Both the position numbers and the translations under genes were made by a program. 64,000 bases of DNA, from contig JAUCBJ010002762.1 of NCBI GenBank assembly GCA_032718475.1, positions 105,142-169,141 on the forward strand. Direction: 5' to 3'. Under the pieces are notes generated by a model. That model did not search any database, was not told the DNA's origin, and saw nothing but the letters and a program-made list of their open reading frames with translations. Positions 1-12,790 of this stretch are shown piece after piece (within the stretch, counting starts at the first letter, position 1; each line of letters starts with the position of its first letter). This stretch comes from Nemertoderma westbladi (lineage: Eukaryota; Xenacoelomorpha; Nemertodermatida; Nemertodermatidae).

Positions 1-146
1 TTTTAGAATAACTAATAAAATAAAGTTGTGTCATTCAACTATACATACTCATCACTTTCATTACTACATTATTACTAATTAGTCTAATATTATTTTTATT
101 GTATTATTATTATTAAATTATTTCATCGTTACCTGTTTTCATATAG

Positions 147-793
147 GAACATGCGCGGAGTTACAAGCAAACGGAGAAGTTATTCCTGCCACTGTAAACA
201 GTCTCAACGGTTATCTTCGTTACGACGATCAACAAGGAGATCAATGGATCGTCATTCAACGAAGAATGAATGGGGTTGTTGATTTCTATAGAAATTGGGA
301 TGAATACGTAGCTGGGTTCGGAGACATAAACAACGAGTTTTGGCTTGGCCTCGAAAACATTCACCAGCTCACCCAGCAGGGAGGAGTTCAACTTAGAGTA
401 GAACTTTGCTACAAAGACGTAAGTTATGCAGCAGAATATTCATCCTTTGAAGTTCTATCTGCTGACACCAACTATCAGCTAAATATATCGGGATACAACC
501 AGGATTCTACGGCCGGTGATTCGCTAACCAATTATAATTCTCCAAGCCAAGTTCACAATGGAATGGCATTTACAACATATGACAATGATTTTGATAAGTC
601 AACGGGTAACTGCGCACAGCAGTATAACGGTGCATGGTGGTACAACAATTGCCATCTATCCAACCTTAATGGAAAATTTGATGATGGAAGCTACCACCAG
701 GGACTTGGATGGAAGTCCTTATCTGAGACTGAGGCAGTTCAAATGGTTGAAATGAAAATACTGATTGAAGGTTGGTGCCTATTTATACAATAA
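147..793 (+). CDS. Fibrinogen-related (FReD) C-terminal exon, partial gene
   Basis: The frame is open from a splice acceptor (AG at 145-146) to a TAA at 791-793 and translates as most of a fibrinogen C-terminal domain. Family landmarks in order: WIVIQRR, VDFYRNWDEYVAGFGD, EFWLGLENIH, YAAEYSSF, a GDSLTNYNS-like stretch, the DNDFDKSTGNCA calcium-loop/cysteine region, GAWWYNNCHLSNLNG and the terminal EMKI. In this family (ficolins, tachylectins, angiopoietins, tenascins) the domain binds sugars or acetylated ligands outside the cell. The exon starts in phase 1 (first codon base lies in the previous exon), the same phase as the EGF exons downstream. The start codon and signal peptide lie before the window. 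The tail after EMKI (residues ILIEGWCLFIQ) is short and atypical, so the true end could be a splice donor just after EMKI. The domain call is firm; the exact 3' end is not. Confidence 0.9.
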
Positions 794-794
794 A
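789..794 (+). promoter_or_regulatory. Possible poly(A) signal AATAAA overlapping the FReD stop codon
   Basis: AATAAA overlaps the TAA stop at 791-793. The placement suits a terminal exon with a very short 3' UTR, but the hexamer is common by chance in AT-rich DNA and no cleavage site can be seen. Confidence 0.3.
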
Positions 795-1034
795 GTTTAC
801 GTATAAGTGATGCTTGATGGGTGTAGTAAAAATGAACCATCACCTTTTCATTTATATAAAATGCAAGCATTTCTTTCCAGTACTAAATGACAGGCACAAT
901 TTAAAGGACAAAATGCAAGCATTTCTTAAGGGGGGGGGGGGGGGGGGGGGGGGGGTTCATCGGCGAAGATCGCAAAATTTCGCAAACGTCGCTATTTTTG
1001 CGAAGATTGTGAAAATTGTGAAATTTCGCACATT
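794..1034. other. Intergenic spacer with a 26-base G run
   Basis: No gene is seen. An 18-base segment (AAAATGCAAGCATTTCTT) occurs twice, near 859 and 910, directly before an uninterrupted run of 26 G at 930-955. Degenerate GCGAAGATCGC-type sequence after it grades into the satellite. Confidence 0.6.
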
Positions 1035-4000
1035 TCGTGATCTACGTGATATTTTGTGTTTAACAATACTATAGGTGGAGCTTCCAAACTTCGCGATCTT
1101 CGCAATATTTTGTGTTTAACAATACTATAGGTGGAGCTTCCAAACGTCGCGATCTTCACGATATTTTGTGTTTAACAATACTATAGGTGGAGCTTCCAAA
1201 CTGTCACGATCTTCGCAATATTTTGTGTTTAACAATACTATAGGTGGAGCTTCCAAACGTCGCGATCTTCACAATATTTTGTGTTTAACAATACTTATAG
1301 GTGGAGCTTCCAAACGTCGCGATCTTCACGATATTTTGTGTTTAACAATACTATAGGTGGAGCTTCCAAATGTCGCGATCTTCGCAATATTTTGTGTTTA
1401 ACAATACTATAGGTGGAGCTTCCAAACGTCGCGATCTTCACGATATTTTGTGTTTAACAATACTATAGGTGGAGCTTCCAAACTGTCGCGATCTTCACGA
1501 TATTTTGTGTTTAACAATACTATAGGTGGAGCTTCCAAATGTCGCGATCTTCACAATATTTTGTGTTTAACAATACTTTATAGGTGGAGCTTCCAAACGT
1601 CGCGATCTTCACGATATTTTGTGTTTAACAATACTATAGGTGGACCTTCCAAACGTCGCGATCTTCACGATATTTTGTGTTTAACAATACTATAGGTGGA
1701 GCTTCCAAACGTCGCGATCTTCACGATATTTTGTGTTTAACAATACTATAGGTGGAGCTTCCAAACTTCGCGATCTTCGCAATATTTTGTGTTTAACAAT
1801 ACTATAGGTGGAGCTTCCAAACGTCGCGATCTTCACGATATTTTGTGTTTAACAATACTATAGGTGGAGCTTCCAAACGTCGCGATCTTCACGATATTTT
1901 GTGTTTAACAATACTATAGGTGGAGCTTCCAAATGTCGCGTTCTTCACAATATTTTGTGTTTAACAATACTATAGGTGGAGCTTCCAAACGTCGCGATCT
2001 TCACGATATTTTGTGTTTAACAATACTATAGGTGGAGCTTCCAAACTTCGCGATCTTCGCAATATTTTGTGTTTAACAATACTATAGGTGGAGCTTCCAA
2101 ACGTCGCGATCTTCACGATATTTTGTGTTTAACAATACTATAGGTGGACCTTCCAAACGTCGCGATCTTCACGATATTTTGTGTTTAACAATACTATAGG
2201 TGGAGCTTCCAAACTTCGCGATCTTCGCAATATTTTGTGTTTAACAATACTATAGGTGGAGCTTCCAAACGTCGCGATCTTCACGATATTTTGTGTTTAA
2301 CAATACTATAGGTGGAGCTTCCAAACTTCGCGATCTTCGCAATATTTTGTGTTTAACAATACTATAGGTGGAGCTTCCAAACGTCGCGATCTTCACGATA
2401 TTTTGTGTTTAACAATACTATAGGTGGAGCTTCCAAACGTCGCGATCTTCACGATATTTTGTGTTTAACAATACTATAGGTGGAGCTTCCAAATGTCGCG
2501 TTCTTCACAATATTTTGTGTTTAACAATACTATTTAGGTGGACCTTCCAAACGTCGCGATCTTCACGATATTTTGTGTTTAACAATACTATAGGTGGAGC
2601 TTCCAAACTTCGCGATCTTCGCGATATTTTGTGTTTAACAATACTATATAGGTGGAGCTTCCAAACGTCGCGATCTTCACGATATTTTGTGTTTAACAAT
2701 ACTATAGGTGGAGCTTCCAAACGTCGCGATCTTCACGATATTTTGTGTTTAACAATACTATAGGTGGAGCTTCCAAACGTCGCGATCTTCACAATATTTT
2801 GTGTTTAACAATACTATAGGTGGAGCTTCCAAACGTCGCGATCTTCACGATATTTTGTGTTTAACAATACTATAGGTGGAGCTTCCAAACTTCGCGATCT
2901 TCGCAATATTTTGTGTTTAACAATACTATAGGTGGAGCTTCCAAACGTCGCGATCTTCACGATATTTTGTGTTTAACAATACTATAGGTGGAGCTTCCAA
3001 ACGTCGCGATCTTCACGATATTTTGTGTTTAACAATACTATAGGTGGAGCTTCCAAACGTCGCGATCTTCACGATATTTTGTGTTTAACAATACTATAGG
3101 TGGAGCTTCCAAACGTCGCGATCTTCGCAATATTTTGTGTTTAACAATACTATAGGTGGAGATTCCAAACTTCACGATCTTCACGATATTTTGTGTTTAA
3201 CAATACTATAGGTGGAGCTTCCAAACTTCGCGATCTTCGCAATATTTTGTGTTTAACAATACTTATAGGTGGAGCTTCCAAACGTCGCGATCTTCGCGAT
3301 ATTCTGTGTTTAACAATACTATAGGTGGAGCTTCCAAACGTCGCGATCTTCGCGATATTCTGTGTTTAACAATACTATAGGTGGAGCTTCCAAACGTTGC
3401 GATCTTCGCGATATTTTGTGTTTAACAATACTATAGGTGGAGCTTCGCGAACGTCGCAATATTTTGTGTTTAACAATACTATAGGTGGAGCTTCCAAACT
3501 TCGCGATCTTCGCAATATTTTGTGTTTAACAATACTATAGGTGGAGATTCCAAACTTCACGATCTTCACGATATTTTGTGTTTAACAATACTATAGGTGG
3601 AGCTTCCAAACATCGCGATCTTCGCGATATTTTGTGTTTAACAATACTATAGGTGGAGCTTCCAAACGTCGCGATCTTCGCGATATTCTGTGTTTAACAA
3701 TACTATAGGTGGAGCTTCCAAATGTCGCGATCTTCACGATATTTTGTGTTTAACAATACTATAGGTGGAGCTTCCAAACGTCGCGATCTTCGCGATATTT
3801 TGTGTTTAACAATACTATAGGTGGAGCTTCCAAATGTCGCGATCTTCACGATATTCTGTGTTTAACAATACTATAGGTGGAGCTTCCAAATGTCGCGATC
3901 TTCACGATATTTTGTGTTTAACAATACTATAGGTGGAGCTTCCAAACGTCGCGATCTTCGCGATATTTTGTGTTTAACAATACTATAGGTGGAGCTTCCA

Positions 4001-7000
4001 AATGTCGCGATCTTCACGATATTTTGTGTTTAACAATACTATAGGTGGAGCTTCCAAATGTCGCGATCTTCGCGATATTTTGTGTTTAACAATACTATAG
4101 GTGGAGCTTCCAAATGTCGCGATCTTCACGATATTTTGTGTTTAACAATTCTATAGGTGGAGCTTCGCGAACGTCGCGATATTCTGTGTTTAACAATACT
4201 ATAGGTGGAGCTTCCAAACGTCGCGATCTTCACGATATTTTGTGTTTAACAATACTATAGGTGGAGCTTCCAAACTTCACGATCTTCGCAATATTTTGTG
4301 TTTAACAATACTATAGGTGGAGCTTCCAAACGTCGCGATCTTCACGATATTTTGTGTTTAACAATACTATAGGTGGACCTTCCAAACGTCGCGATCTTCA
4401 CGATATTTTGTGTTTAACAATACTATAGGTGGAGCTTCCAAATGTCGCGATCTTCGCAATATTTTGTGTTTAACAATACTATAGGTGGAGCTTCCAAACG
4501 TCGCGATCTTCACGATATTTTGTGTTTAACAATACTATAGGTGGAGCTTCCAAACGTCGCGATCTTCACGATATTTTGTGTTTAACAATACTATAGGTGG
4601 AGCTTCCAAATGTCGCGATCTTCGCAATATTTTGTGTTTAACAATACTATAGGTGGAGCTTCCAAACGTCGCGATCTTCACGATATTTTGTGTTTAACAA
4701 TACTATAGGTGGAGCTTCCAAACGTCGCGATCTTCACGATATTTTGTGTTTAACAATACTATAGGTGGAGCTTCCAAACGTCGCGATCTTCACGATATTT
4801 TGTGTTTAACAATACTATAGGTGGAGCTTCCAAACTTCGCGATCTTCGCAATATTTTGTGTTTAACAATACTATAGGTGGAGCTTCCAAACGTCGCGATC
4901 TTCACGATATTTTGTGTTTAACAATACTATAGGTGGAGCTTCCAAACGTCGCGATCTTCACGATATTTTGTGTTTAACAATACTATAGGTGGAGCTTCCA
5001 AACGTCGCGATCTTCACAATATTTTGTGTTTAACAATACTATAGGTGGAGCTTCCAAACGTCGCGATCTTCACGATATTTTGTGTTTAACAATACTATAG
5101 GTGGAGCTTCCAAACTTCGCGATCTTCGCAATATTTTGTGTTTAACAATACTATAGGTGGAGCTTCCAAACGTCGCGATCTTCACGATATTTTGTGTTTA
5201 ACAATACTATAGGTGGAGCTTCCAAACGTCGCGATCTTCACGATATTTTGTGTTTAACAATACTATAGGTGGAGCTTCCAAACTTCGCGATCTTCGCAAT
5301 ATTTTGTGTTTAACAATACTATAGGTGGAGCTTCCAAACGTCGCGATCTTCACGATATTTTGTGTTTAACAATACTATAGGTGGAGCTTCCAAACTTCGC
5401 GATCTTCGCAATATTTTGTGTTTAACAATACTTATAGGTGGAGCTTCCAAACGTCGCGATCTTCACGATATTTTGTGTTTAACAATACTATAGGTGGAGC
5501 TTCCAAACGTCGCGATCTTCACGATATTTTGTGTTTAACAATACTATAGGTGGAGCTTCCAAATGTCGCGATCTTCACAATATTTTGTGTTTAACAATAC
5601 TATAGGTGGAGCTTCCAAACGTCGCGATCTTCACGATATTTTGTGTTTAACAATACTATAGGTGGAGCTTCCAAACTGTCGCGATCTTCGCAATATTTTG
5701 TGTTTAACAATACTATAGGTGGAGCTTCCAAACGTCGCGATCTTCACGATATTTTGTGTTTAACAATACTATAGGTGGAGCTTCCAAACGTCGCGATCTT
5801 CACGATATTTTGTGTTTAACAATACTATAGGTGGAGCTTCCAAATGTCGCGTTCTTCACAATATTTTGTGTTTAACAATACTTTATAGGTGGACCTTCCA
5901 AACGTCGCGATCTTCACGATATTTTGTGTTTAACAATACTATAGGTGGAGCTTCCAAACTTCGCGATCTTCGCGATATTTTGTGTTTAACAATACTTTAT
6001 AGGTGGAGCTTCCAAACGTCGCGATCTTCACGATATTTTGTGTTTAACAATACTATAGGTGGACCTTCCAAACGTCGCGATCTTCACGATATTTTGTGTT
6101 TAACAATACTATAGGTGGACCTTCCAAACTTCGCGATCTTCGCAATATTTTGTGTTTAACAATACTATAGGTGGAGATTCCAAACTTCACGATCTTCACG
6201 ATATTTTGTGTTTAACAATTCTATAGGTGGAGCTTCCAAACTTCGCGATCTTCGCAATATTTTGTGTTTAACAATACTATTATAGGTGGACCTTCCAAAC
6301 ATCGCGATCTTCGCGATATTCTGTGTTTAACAATACTATAGGTGGACCTTCCAAACGTCGCGATCTTCGCGATATTCTGTGTTTAACAATACTATAGGTG
6401 GAGCTTCCAAACGTTGCGATCTTCGCGATATTTTGTGTTTAACAATACTATAGGTGGAGCTTCGCGAACGTCGCAATATTTTGTGTTTAACAATACTATA
6501 GGTGGAGCTTCCAAACTTCGCGATCTTCGCAATATTTTGTGTTTAACAATACTATAGGTGGAGATTCCAAACTTCACGATCTTCACGATATTTTGTGTTT
6601 AACAATACTATAGGTGGACCTTCCAAACATCGCGATCTTCGCGATATTCTGTGTTTAACAATACTATAGGTGGACCTTCCAAACGTCGCAATCTTCGCGA
6701 TATTCTGTGTTTAACAATACTATAGGTGGAGCTTCCAAATGTCGCGATCTTCACGATATTTTGTGTTTAACAATACTATAGGTGGAGCTTCCAAACGTCG
6801 CGATCTTCGCGATATTTTGTGTTTAACAATACTATAGGTGGAGCTTCCAAATGTCGCGATCTTCACGATATTCTGTGTTTAACAATACTATAGGTGGAGC
6901 TTCCAAATGTCGCGATCTTCACGATATTTTGTGTTTAACAATACTATAGGTGGAGCTTCCAAACGTCGCGATCTTCGCGATATTTTGTGTTTAACAATAC

Positions 7001-9268
7001 TATAGGTGGAGCTTCCAAATGTCGCGATCTTCACGATATTTTGTGTTTAACAATACTATAGGTGGAGCTTCCAAATGTCGTGATCTTCGCGATATTTTGT
7101 GTTTAAAAATATTATAGGTGGAGCTTCCAAATGTCGCGATCTTCACGATATTTTGTGTTTAACAATTCTATAGGTAGAGCTTCGCGAACGTCGCGATATT
7201 CTGTGTTTAACAATACTATAGGTGGAGCTTCCAAACGTCGCGATCTTCGCGATATTTTGTGCTTACCAATACTATAGGTGGAGCTTCCAAATGTTGTGAT
7301 CTTTGTGATATTTTGTGTTTACCAACTATAGTTGGAGCTTTGCCAATGCTGCGATATTTTGTGTTTAACAATACTATAGGTGGACCTTCCAAACATCGCG
7401 ATCTTCGCGATATTCTGTGTTTAACAATACTATAGGTGGACCTTCCAAACGTCGCGATCTTCGCGATATTCTGTGTTTAACAATACTATAGGTGGAGCTT
7501 CCAAATGTCGCGATCTTCACGATATTTTGTGTTTAACAATACTATAGGTGGAGCTTCCAAACATCGCGATCTTCGCGATATTTTGTGTTTAACAATACTA
7601 TAGGTGGAGCTTCCAAATGTCGCGATCTTCACGATATTTTGTGTTTAACAATACTATAGGTGGAGCTTCCAAACGTCGCGATCTTCGCGATATTTTGTGT
7701 TTAACAATACTATAGGTGGAGCTTCCAAATGTCGCGATCTTCACGATATTTTGTGTTTAACAATACTATAGGTGGACCTTCCAAACGTCGCGATCTTTAC
7801 GATATTTTGTGTTTAACAATACTATAGGTGGAGCTTCCAAACTTCGCGATCTTCGCAATATTTTGTGTTTAACAATACTATTATAGGTGGACCTTCCAAA
7901 CGTCGCGATCTTCACAGTATTTTGTGTTTAACAATACTATAGGTGGAGCTTCCAAACTTCGCGATCTTCGCAATATTTTGTGTTTAACAATACTATAGGT
8001 GGAGATTCCAAACTTCACGATCTTCACGATATTTTGTGTTTAACAATTCTATAGGTGGAGCTTCCAAACTTCGCGATCTTCGCAATATTTTGTGTTTAAC
8101 AATACTATTATAGGTGGACCTTCCAAACATTGCGATCTTCGCGATATTCTGTGTTTAACAATACTATAGGTGGACCTTCCAAAAGTCGCGATCTTCGCGA
8201 TATTCTGTGTTTAACAATACTATAGGTGGAGCTTCCAAACGTCGCGATCTTCGTGATATTTTGTGTTTAACAATACTATAGGTGGAGCTTCGCGAACGTC
8301 GCAATATTTTGTGTTTAACAATACTATAGGTGGAGCTTCCAAACTTCGCGATCTTCGCAATATTTTGTGTTTAACAATACTATAGGTGGAGATTCCAAAC
8401 TTCACGATCTTCACGATATTTTGTGTTTAACAATACTATAGGTGGACCTTCCAAACATCGCGATCTTCGCGATATTCTGTGTTTAACAATACTATAGGTG
8501 GACCTTCCAAACGTCGCGATCTTCGCGATATTCTGTGTTTAACAATACTATAGGTGGAGCTTCCAAATGTCGCGATCTTCACGATATTTTGTGTTTAACA
8601 ATACTATAGGTGGAGCTTCCAAACGTCGCGATCTTCGCGATATTTTGTGTTTAACAATACTATAGGTGGAGCTTCCAAATGTCGCGATCTTCACGATATT
8701 TTGTGTTTAACAATACTATAGGTGGAGCTTCCAAACGTCGCGATCTTCGCGATATTTTGTGTTTAACAAAACTATAGGTGGAGCTTCCAAACGTCGCGAT
8801 CTTCACGATATTTTGTGTTTAACAATACTATAGGTGGAGCTTCCAAACGTCGCGATCTTCGCGATATTTTGTGTTTAACAATACTATAGGTGGAGCTTCC
8901 AAACGTCGCGATCTTCACGATATTTTGTGTTTAACAATACTATAGGTGGAGCTTCCAAACGTCGCGATCTTCGCGATATTTTGTGTTTAACAATACTATA
9001 GGTGGAGCTTCCAAACGTCGCGATCTTCGCGATATTTTGTGTTTAACAATACTATAGGTGGAGCTTCCAAACGTCCGATCTTCCGATATTTTGTGTTTAA
9101 CAACACTATAGGTGGAGCTTCCAAACGTCCGATCTTCGCGATATTTTGTGTTTAACAATACTATAGGTGGAGCTTCCAAATGTTGTGATCTTTGCAATAT
9201 TTTGTGTTTAACAATACTATAGGTGGAGCTTCCAAACGTTTACCAATACTATAGGTGGAGCTTCGCGA
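1035..9268. repeat. 56-bp satellite array, about 147 units
   Basis: A 56-bp unit is repeated head to tail. It contains GGTGGAGCTTCCAAACG, TCGCGATCTTC, (A/G)CGATATTTTGTG and TTAACAATACTATA. Units differ by recurring substitutions (cgtcgcgat/cttcgcgat/tgtcgcgat; cacgat/cgcaat; tattttg/tattctg) and by one- to three-base insertions in the TACTATA segment. Short variant units reading GCTTCGCGAACGTCGCAAT recur near 3441, 6458 and 8287, each inside the same run of neighbours, so multi-unit blocks of about 3.0 and 1.8 kb have been re-duplicated. Open frames across the array are by-products of a period that is not a multiple of three and encode no recognisable protein. Confidence 0.97.
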
Positions 9269-9274
9269 ACGTTT

Positions 9275-9767
9275 GAAGCTCCACCTATAGTATTGTTAAA
9301 CACAGAATATCGCGACGTTCGCGAAGCTCTACCTATAGAATTGTTAAACACAAAATATCGTGAAGATCGCGACATTTGGAAGCTCCACCTATAATATTTT
9401 TAAACACAAAATATCGCGAAGATCACGACATTTGGAAGCTCCACCTATAGTATTGTTAAACACAAAATATCGTGAAGATCGTGACGTTTAGAAGCTCCAC
9501 CTATAGTATTGTTAAACACAAAATATCGCGAAGAGCGCAACGTTTGGAAGCTCCACCTATAGTATTGTTAAACACAAAATATCGCGAAGAGCGCAACGTT
9601 TGGAAGCTCCACCTATAGTATTGTTAAACACAAAATATTGTGAAGATCACGACGTTAGGAAGCTCCACCTATAGATTGTTAAACACAAAATATCGCGATG
9701 TTTGCGATGTTCGCGAAGCTCCACCTATAGTATTGGTAAATATAAAATATCGTGAACCTATAGTATT
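9275..9767. repeat. Inverted block of the 56-bp satellite
   Basis: Just after 9270 the satellite flips orientation (GGAGCTTCGCGAACG then TTGAAGCTCCACC). About nine reversed units follow. The first ones are the reverse complement of about 7060-7225 and share its private variants: the GTAGAGCTTCGCGAACG unit, the AATTCTATAGG unit and the AAAAATATTATAGG unit. The block is therefore an inverted copy of an internal segment of the same array. Confidence 0.92.
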
Positions 9768-9772
9768 GATGA

Positions 9773-10466
9773 AGTTTGGGGTTTGCATTCAATTTCTGCA
9801 AATTTCTGTGCTCAGTGTTGCTAATTGGATGTCTCCACGAGAAAGAGCACAAAATTTAAATTGAGACGGTATTTTTTTATGATCATTGGACCTACTGATC
9901 AGTTTATAAGACAATTTCTCCGGTCTCCAGTCTCCGGAATGAAGACGGAACTCAAATAAGCGACTCTGCGGTCTTTGCAGGATTACACAGAATAGACTTA
10001 TCGGTCATCGGAGATCTTCAAAATGTATAAACTCCAGTTCTAGTGGTCGTTTAGCAAACTCTTGAAAGCTGCCTGAGCAATCATAACTTGGACAAAATTT
10101 GCAAGGCATATTTTACCCAAATTCATGTTATGTTGCTTTATAACCATTTTGTCTTAAATCAAATAGTAACTTTGTTCTCTAAGAAAATAACTTTCGAATG
10201 AGCCTAAAACAAACTTCGTACGACCACTAGAACTGGAGATTATACATTTTGAAGATCTCCAATGACAGATAAGTCTATTCCGTATAATCCCGCAAAGACC
10301 GCAGAGCCGCTTATTCGAGTCCCATCTTCATTCCGGAGACTTGAAGTTGTCTTATAAACTGACAAGTAGGTCCAATAATAATAAAAAAATACCTTCTCAA
10401 TTAAAATTAAAATTGGCACCACTGGGCACAGAAATTTGCAGAAATTGAATGCAAACCCCAAACTTT
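9773..10466. mobile_element. Fold-back element with about 250-280-bp inverted arms
   Basis: The left arm (9773-10050) and right arm (10220-10466) are imperfect inverted copies: AAGTTTGGGGTTTGCATTCA at the left end matches TGAATGCAAACCCCAAACTT at the right, and AACTCCAGTTCTAGTGGTCG matches CGACCACTAGAACTGGAG inside. A spacer of about 169 bp separates them. There is no coding capacity; the open frames in the arms are not conserved between arms. The structure suggests a non-autonomous fold-back or long-TIR element. No target duplication could be assigned, since the left end abuts the satellite. Confidence 0.75.
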
Positions 10467-10589
10467 CCCTACTTTCCATCGCCTTTACCGATATCGTGAT
10501 ATATCGGAGCCAGTATCTTCTATCCCAGATATCTCAAAAACTAAATTTATATTTATTAATCTATAAAATTATAAATTTCTATCTAGCAG

Positions 10590-11420
10590 TAGATATATTT
10601 GTATCTTGTGTCAAGTGCCGCAAACATGTGCCACATGCTAAAGTGGCACGTGTGAGTGAGAGTGGAATTTGAAACTATTTGCTATCGAATCAGCACCCTC
10701 TAAAACCTCTAAATACTGAAAATTGTCAATTTCTGACTAACAGTAGTAAGTTTGATATTTTGTGCCATATGCCGCAAATATGTGCCACATGCTAAAGTGG
10801 CACGTCTGAGTGACAGCGGAATTTGAAACTATTTACAATCGAATCAGCACCCTCTAAAAACTCTAAATACTGAAAATTGTCAATTTATGACAATCAGTAG
10901 TAAGTTTGATATTTTGTGCCATTTGCCGAAAACATGTGTCACATGCTAAAGTGGCACGTCTGAGTGACAGCGGAATTTGAAACTATTTGCAATCGAATCA
11001 CCACCCTCTAAAACCTCTAAATACTGAAAATTGTCAATTTATGACTATCAGTAGTAAGTTTGATATTTTGTGCCATTTGCTGAAAACATGTGCCACATGC
11101 TAAAGTGGCACGTCTGAGTGACAGCGGAATTTGAAACTATTTGAAATCGAATCATCACCCTCTAAAACCTCTAATTACTGAAAATTGTCAATTTTTGTCT
11201 ATCTGTAGAAATTTTGATGTTTTGTGCCATTTGCTGAAAACATGTGCCACATGCTAAAGTAGCACGTCTGAGTGACAGCGAAATTTGAAACTATTTGAAA
11301 TAAAATCAGCCCTCGAAAACCTCTAAATACTGACAATTATTAATTTCTGACTATCACTAGTAAGTTTCATATTTTGTGCCATATGCCGCAAACATGTGCC
11401 ACGTGCCTAAGTTGTCTAAT
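10590..11420. repeat. 154-bp tandem repeat, about 6 copies
   Basis: Copies of a unit of about 154 bp lie head to tail, marked by GTGCCACATGCTAAAGTGGC (near 10628, 10783, 10937, 11091, 11245 and a diverged copy near 11396). Each also contains GGAATTTGAAACTATTTG, CCTCTAAA-CCTCTAAATACTG and CAGTAGTAAGTTTGATATTT. The marker contains a short inverted repeat (GTGCCAC...GTGGCAC). No coding frame is shared between copies. Confidence 0.9.
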
Positions 11421-12089
11421 CTGTGCCACCACAGAATTTGAAACTATTTGCAATCGCATCAGCACTCTGGGAAACTCATGAGAACCAGAAGCTGCGGCAT
11501 TCTGGCATTGTTTATCATATTTCCCAAATATGCTAATTTTGACATGTGCCAAGAAATGGCACAACGCCAAACATTGATAACTCGAAACCCTTCCCAGACG
11601 ATTCAGAACACTTGAAAACCGGTATTGGAGAAAAATTGTTCTTAACACATGAACACTTTCCCAATTAATGCATTTTGGCCACAAAACATGGTTTCTGACC
11701 CACTGTGCTGTGGCCCACATAGAGCCACAGGCACATGCTTTCTAGTTTATAAATAAAATTTGTGAAGCTTTTCCTATATTATTGAAAAATATATCGTGAT
11801 GTATGCGAAATTTCGCGATTTGCGCAATCTTCAGAATAATCGCGACGTTTGCGAAGATCACGAAAATCGTGAAGAAATGTTCAAAATCGTTGCCTCACTC
11901 GGGGGAACCCCTATCTTTTTTTTTGGGGGGGGGGGGGGGGCTGACTTTTTTCGACAGTTTTAAGTGCTTTCCGATATAAAACTTTATGGTGATCTAACTT
12001 TATTGTTTTACTTTATTGTTTTCGATAGTCCTTTCTAGCTTATTTTAAATATCACAATAATATAGATAATATTATCAATTAATCAACAG
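11421..12089. other. Non-coding stretch upstream of EGF exon 1
   Basis: No gene is seen. It holds short GCGA/TCGC-rich motifs resembling degenerate satellite near 11800-11870, then T-run plus a run of 16 G at 11925-11940. The last 60 bp (CTTATTTTAAATATCACAAT and onward) are intron sequence shared with the other EGF exons. Confidence 0.6.
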
Positions 12090-12230
12090 ATGTAGATGAG
12101 TGCGCTGCTGATATTCACGAATGTACTGAAAGTGCCACTACAACTGGAAGTTGTACAAACATTGTGGGAAGCTATCAATGTGAATGTAAAGCTGGATTCA
12201 TACCAACCGCCAATCCACAGAGTTGCCTAG
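12090..12230 (+). CDS. EGF-like (calcium-binding type) exon, copy 1
   Basis: A 141-nt exon lies between an acceptor (ATTAATCAACAG) and a donor (GTAATA). Borrowing one base from the preceding exon, it translates as DVDEC...C...C...CEC...C with six cysteines. It has the N-terminal DxDEC calcium signature and the C-x-N-x4-Y-x-C-x-C pattern used for Asx hydroxylation (CTNIVGSYQCEC). Both boundaries are phase 1, so the exon is symmetric and can be duplicated without breaking frame. Such modules build secreted or membrane proteins of the fibrillin/Notch type. The parent gene's start, end and other exons cannot be seen; the FReD exon ends upstream, so this exon belongs to a separate downstream gene or a later member of a gene array. 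Confidence 0.88.
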
Positions 12231-12529
12231 GTAATAATATATAAATTTGTGATAGTACTTAAGTCATATCTGAACCTATCTGAACCCAATCTGAACCCAA
12301 TCTGGAACCAATATCGAGAATTATTCCAAATCTGAACCCAATCTGAATCGAAAATAGAAAGAGGGGTGAAAATTAATAATTTTTGCATTAACAATTTTGA
12401 AATTTGAAGACATTTTACATATCTTTTTTCATATTTAAATTTGCGGGAAGCTGTAGCACTACTGCTGTATTGGAGACTGCAGTTACTGCTGTATTAATTG
12501 TAATGCTGTCAGTCATCAACGGCATAGCT

Positions 12530-12751
12530 CACCTCTACTGGTAGGTGGTATCCCAACTGACAACTACAGAACTACGGCTGTACGGTTCTCGTAGCTCGTT
12601 CCATACTGCCGGATGTATATGTCAGAATGTAAAGACAGCTGGACAGATGTAGCCTAGGGACCGGTACCAGGCACTAGTAACCTACCCAACGTTAGACCGA
12701 AACCGGTGTTCTGTAGTTGTCAGTTGGGATACCCCCTAATGGTAGAGGTGA
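12530..12751. mobile_element. Small inverted-repeat element (MITE-like)
   Basis: A unit of about 220 bp has terminal inverted repeats of about 45 bp: CTCACCTCTACTGGTAGG...TATCCCAACTGACAACTAC at the left is mirrored by GTAGTTGTCAGTTGGGATA...TGGTAGAGGTGA at the right. It has no coding capacity. It directly abuts the (TAG)n 3' end of the adjoining minus-strand LINE. Superfamily not determined. Confidence 0.7.
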
Positions 12752-12790
12752 CTACTACTAGGATCGGCATGCTGCATTGCAGCTGCATTT

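Noticed and set aside
1035-9268. CRISPR-like regular repeats
   Set aside because: Units are contiguous with no unique spacers, and the rest of the window is animal DNA.
1035-9767. Many open frames of 60-100 codons on both strands (NNTIGGASK..., EAPPIVLLNTKY...)
   Set aside because: They follow from the 56-bp satellite sequence, move between frames and are not conserved as proteins.
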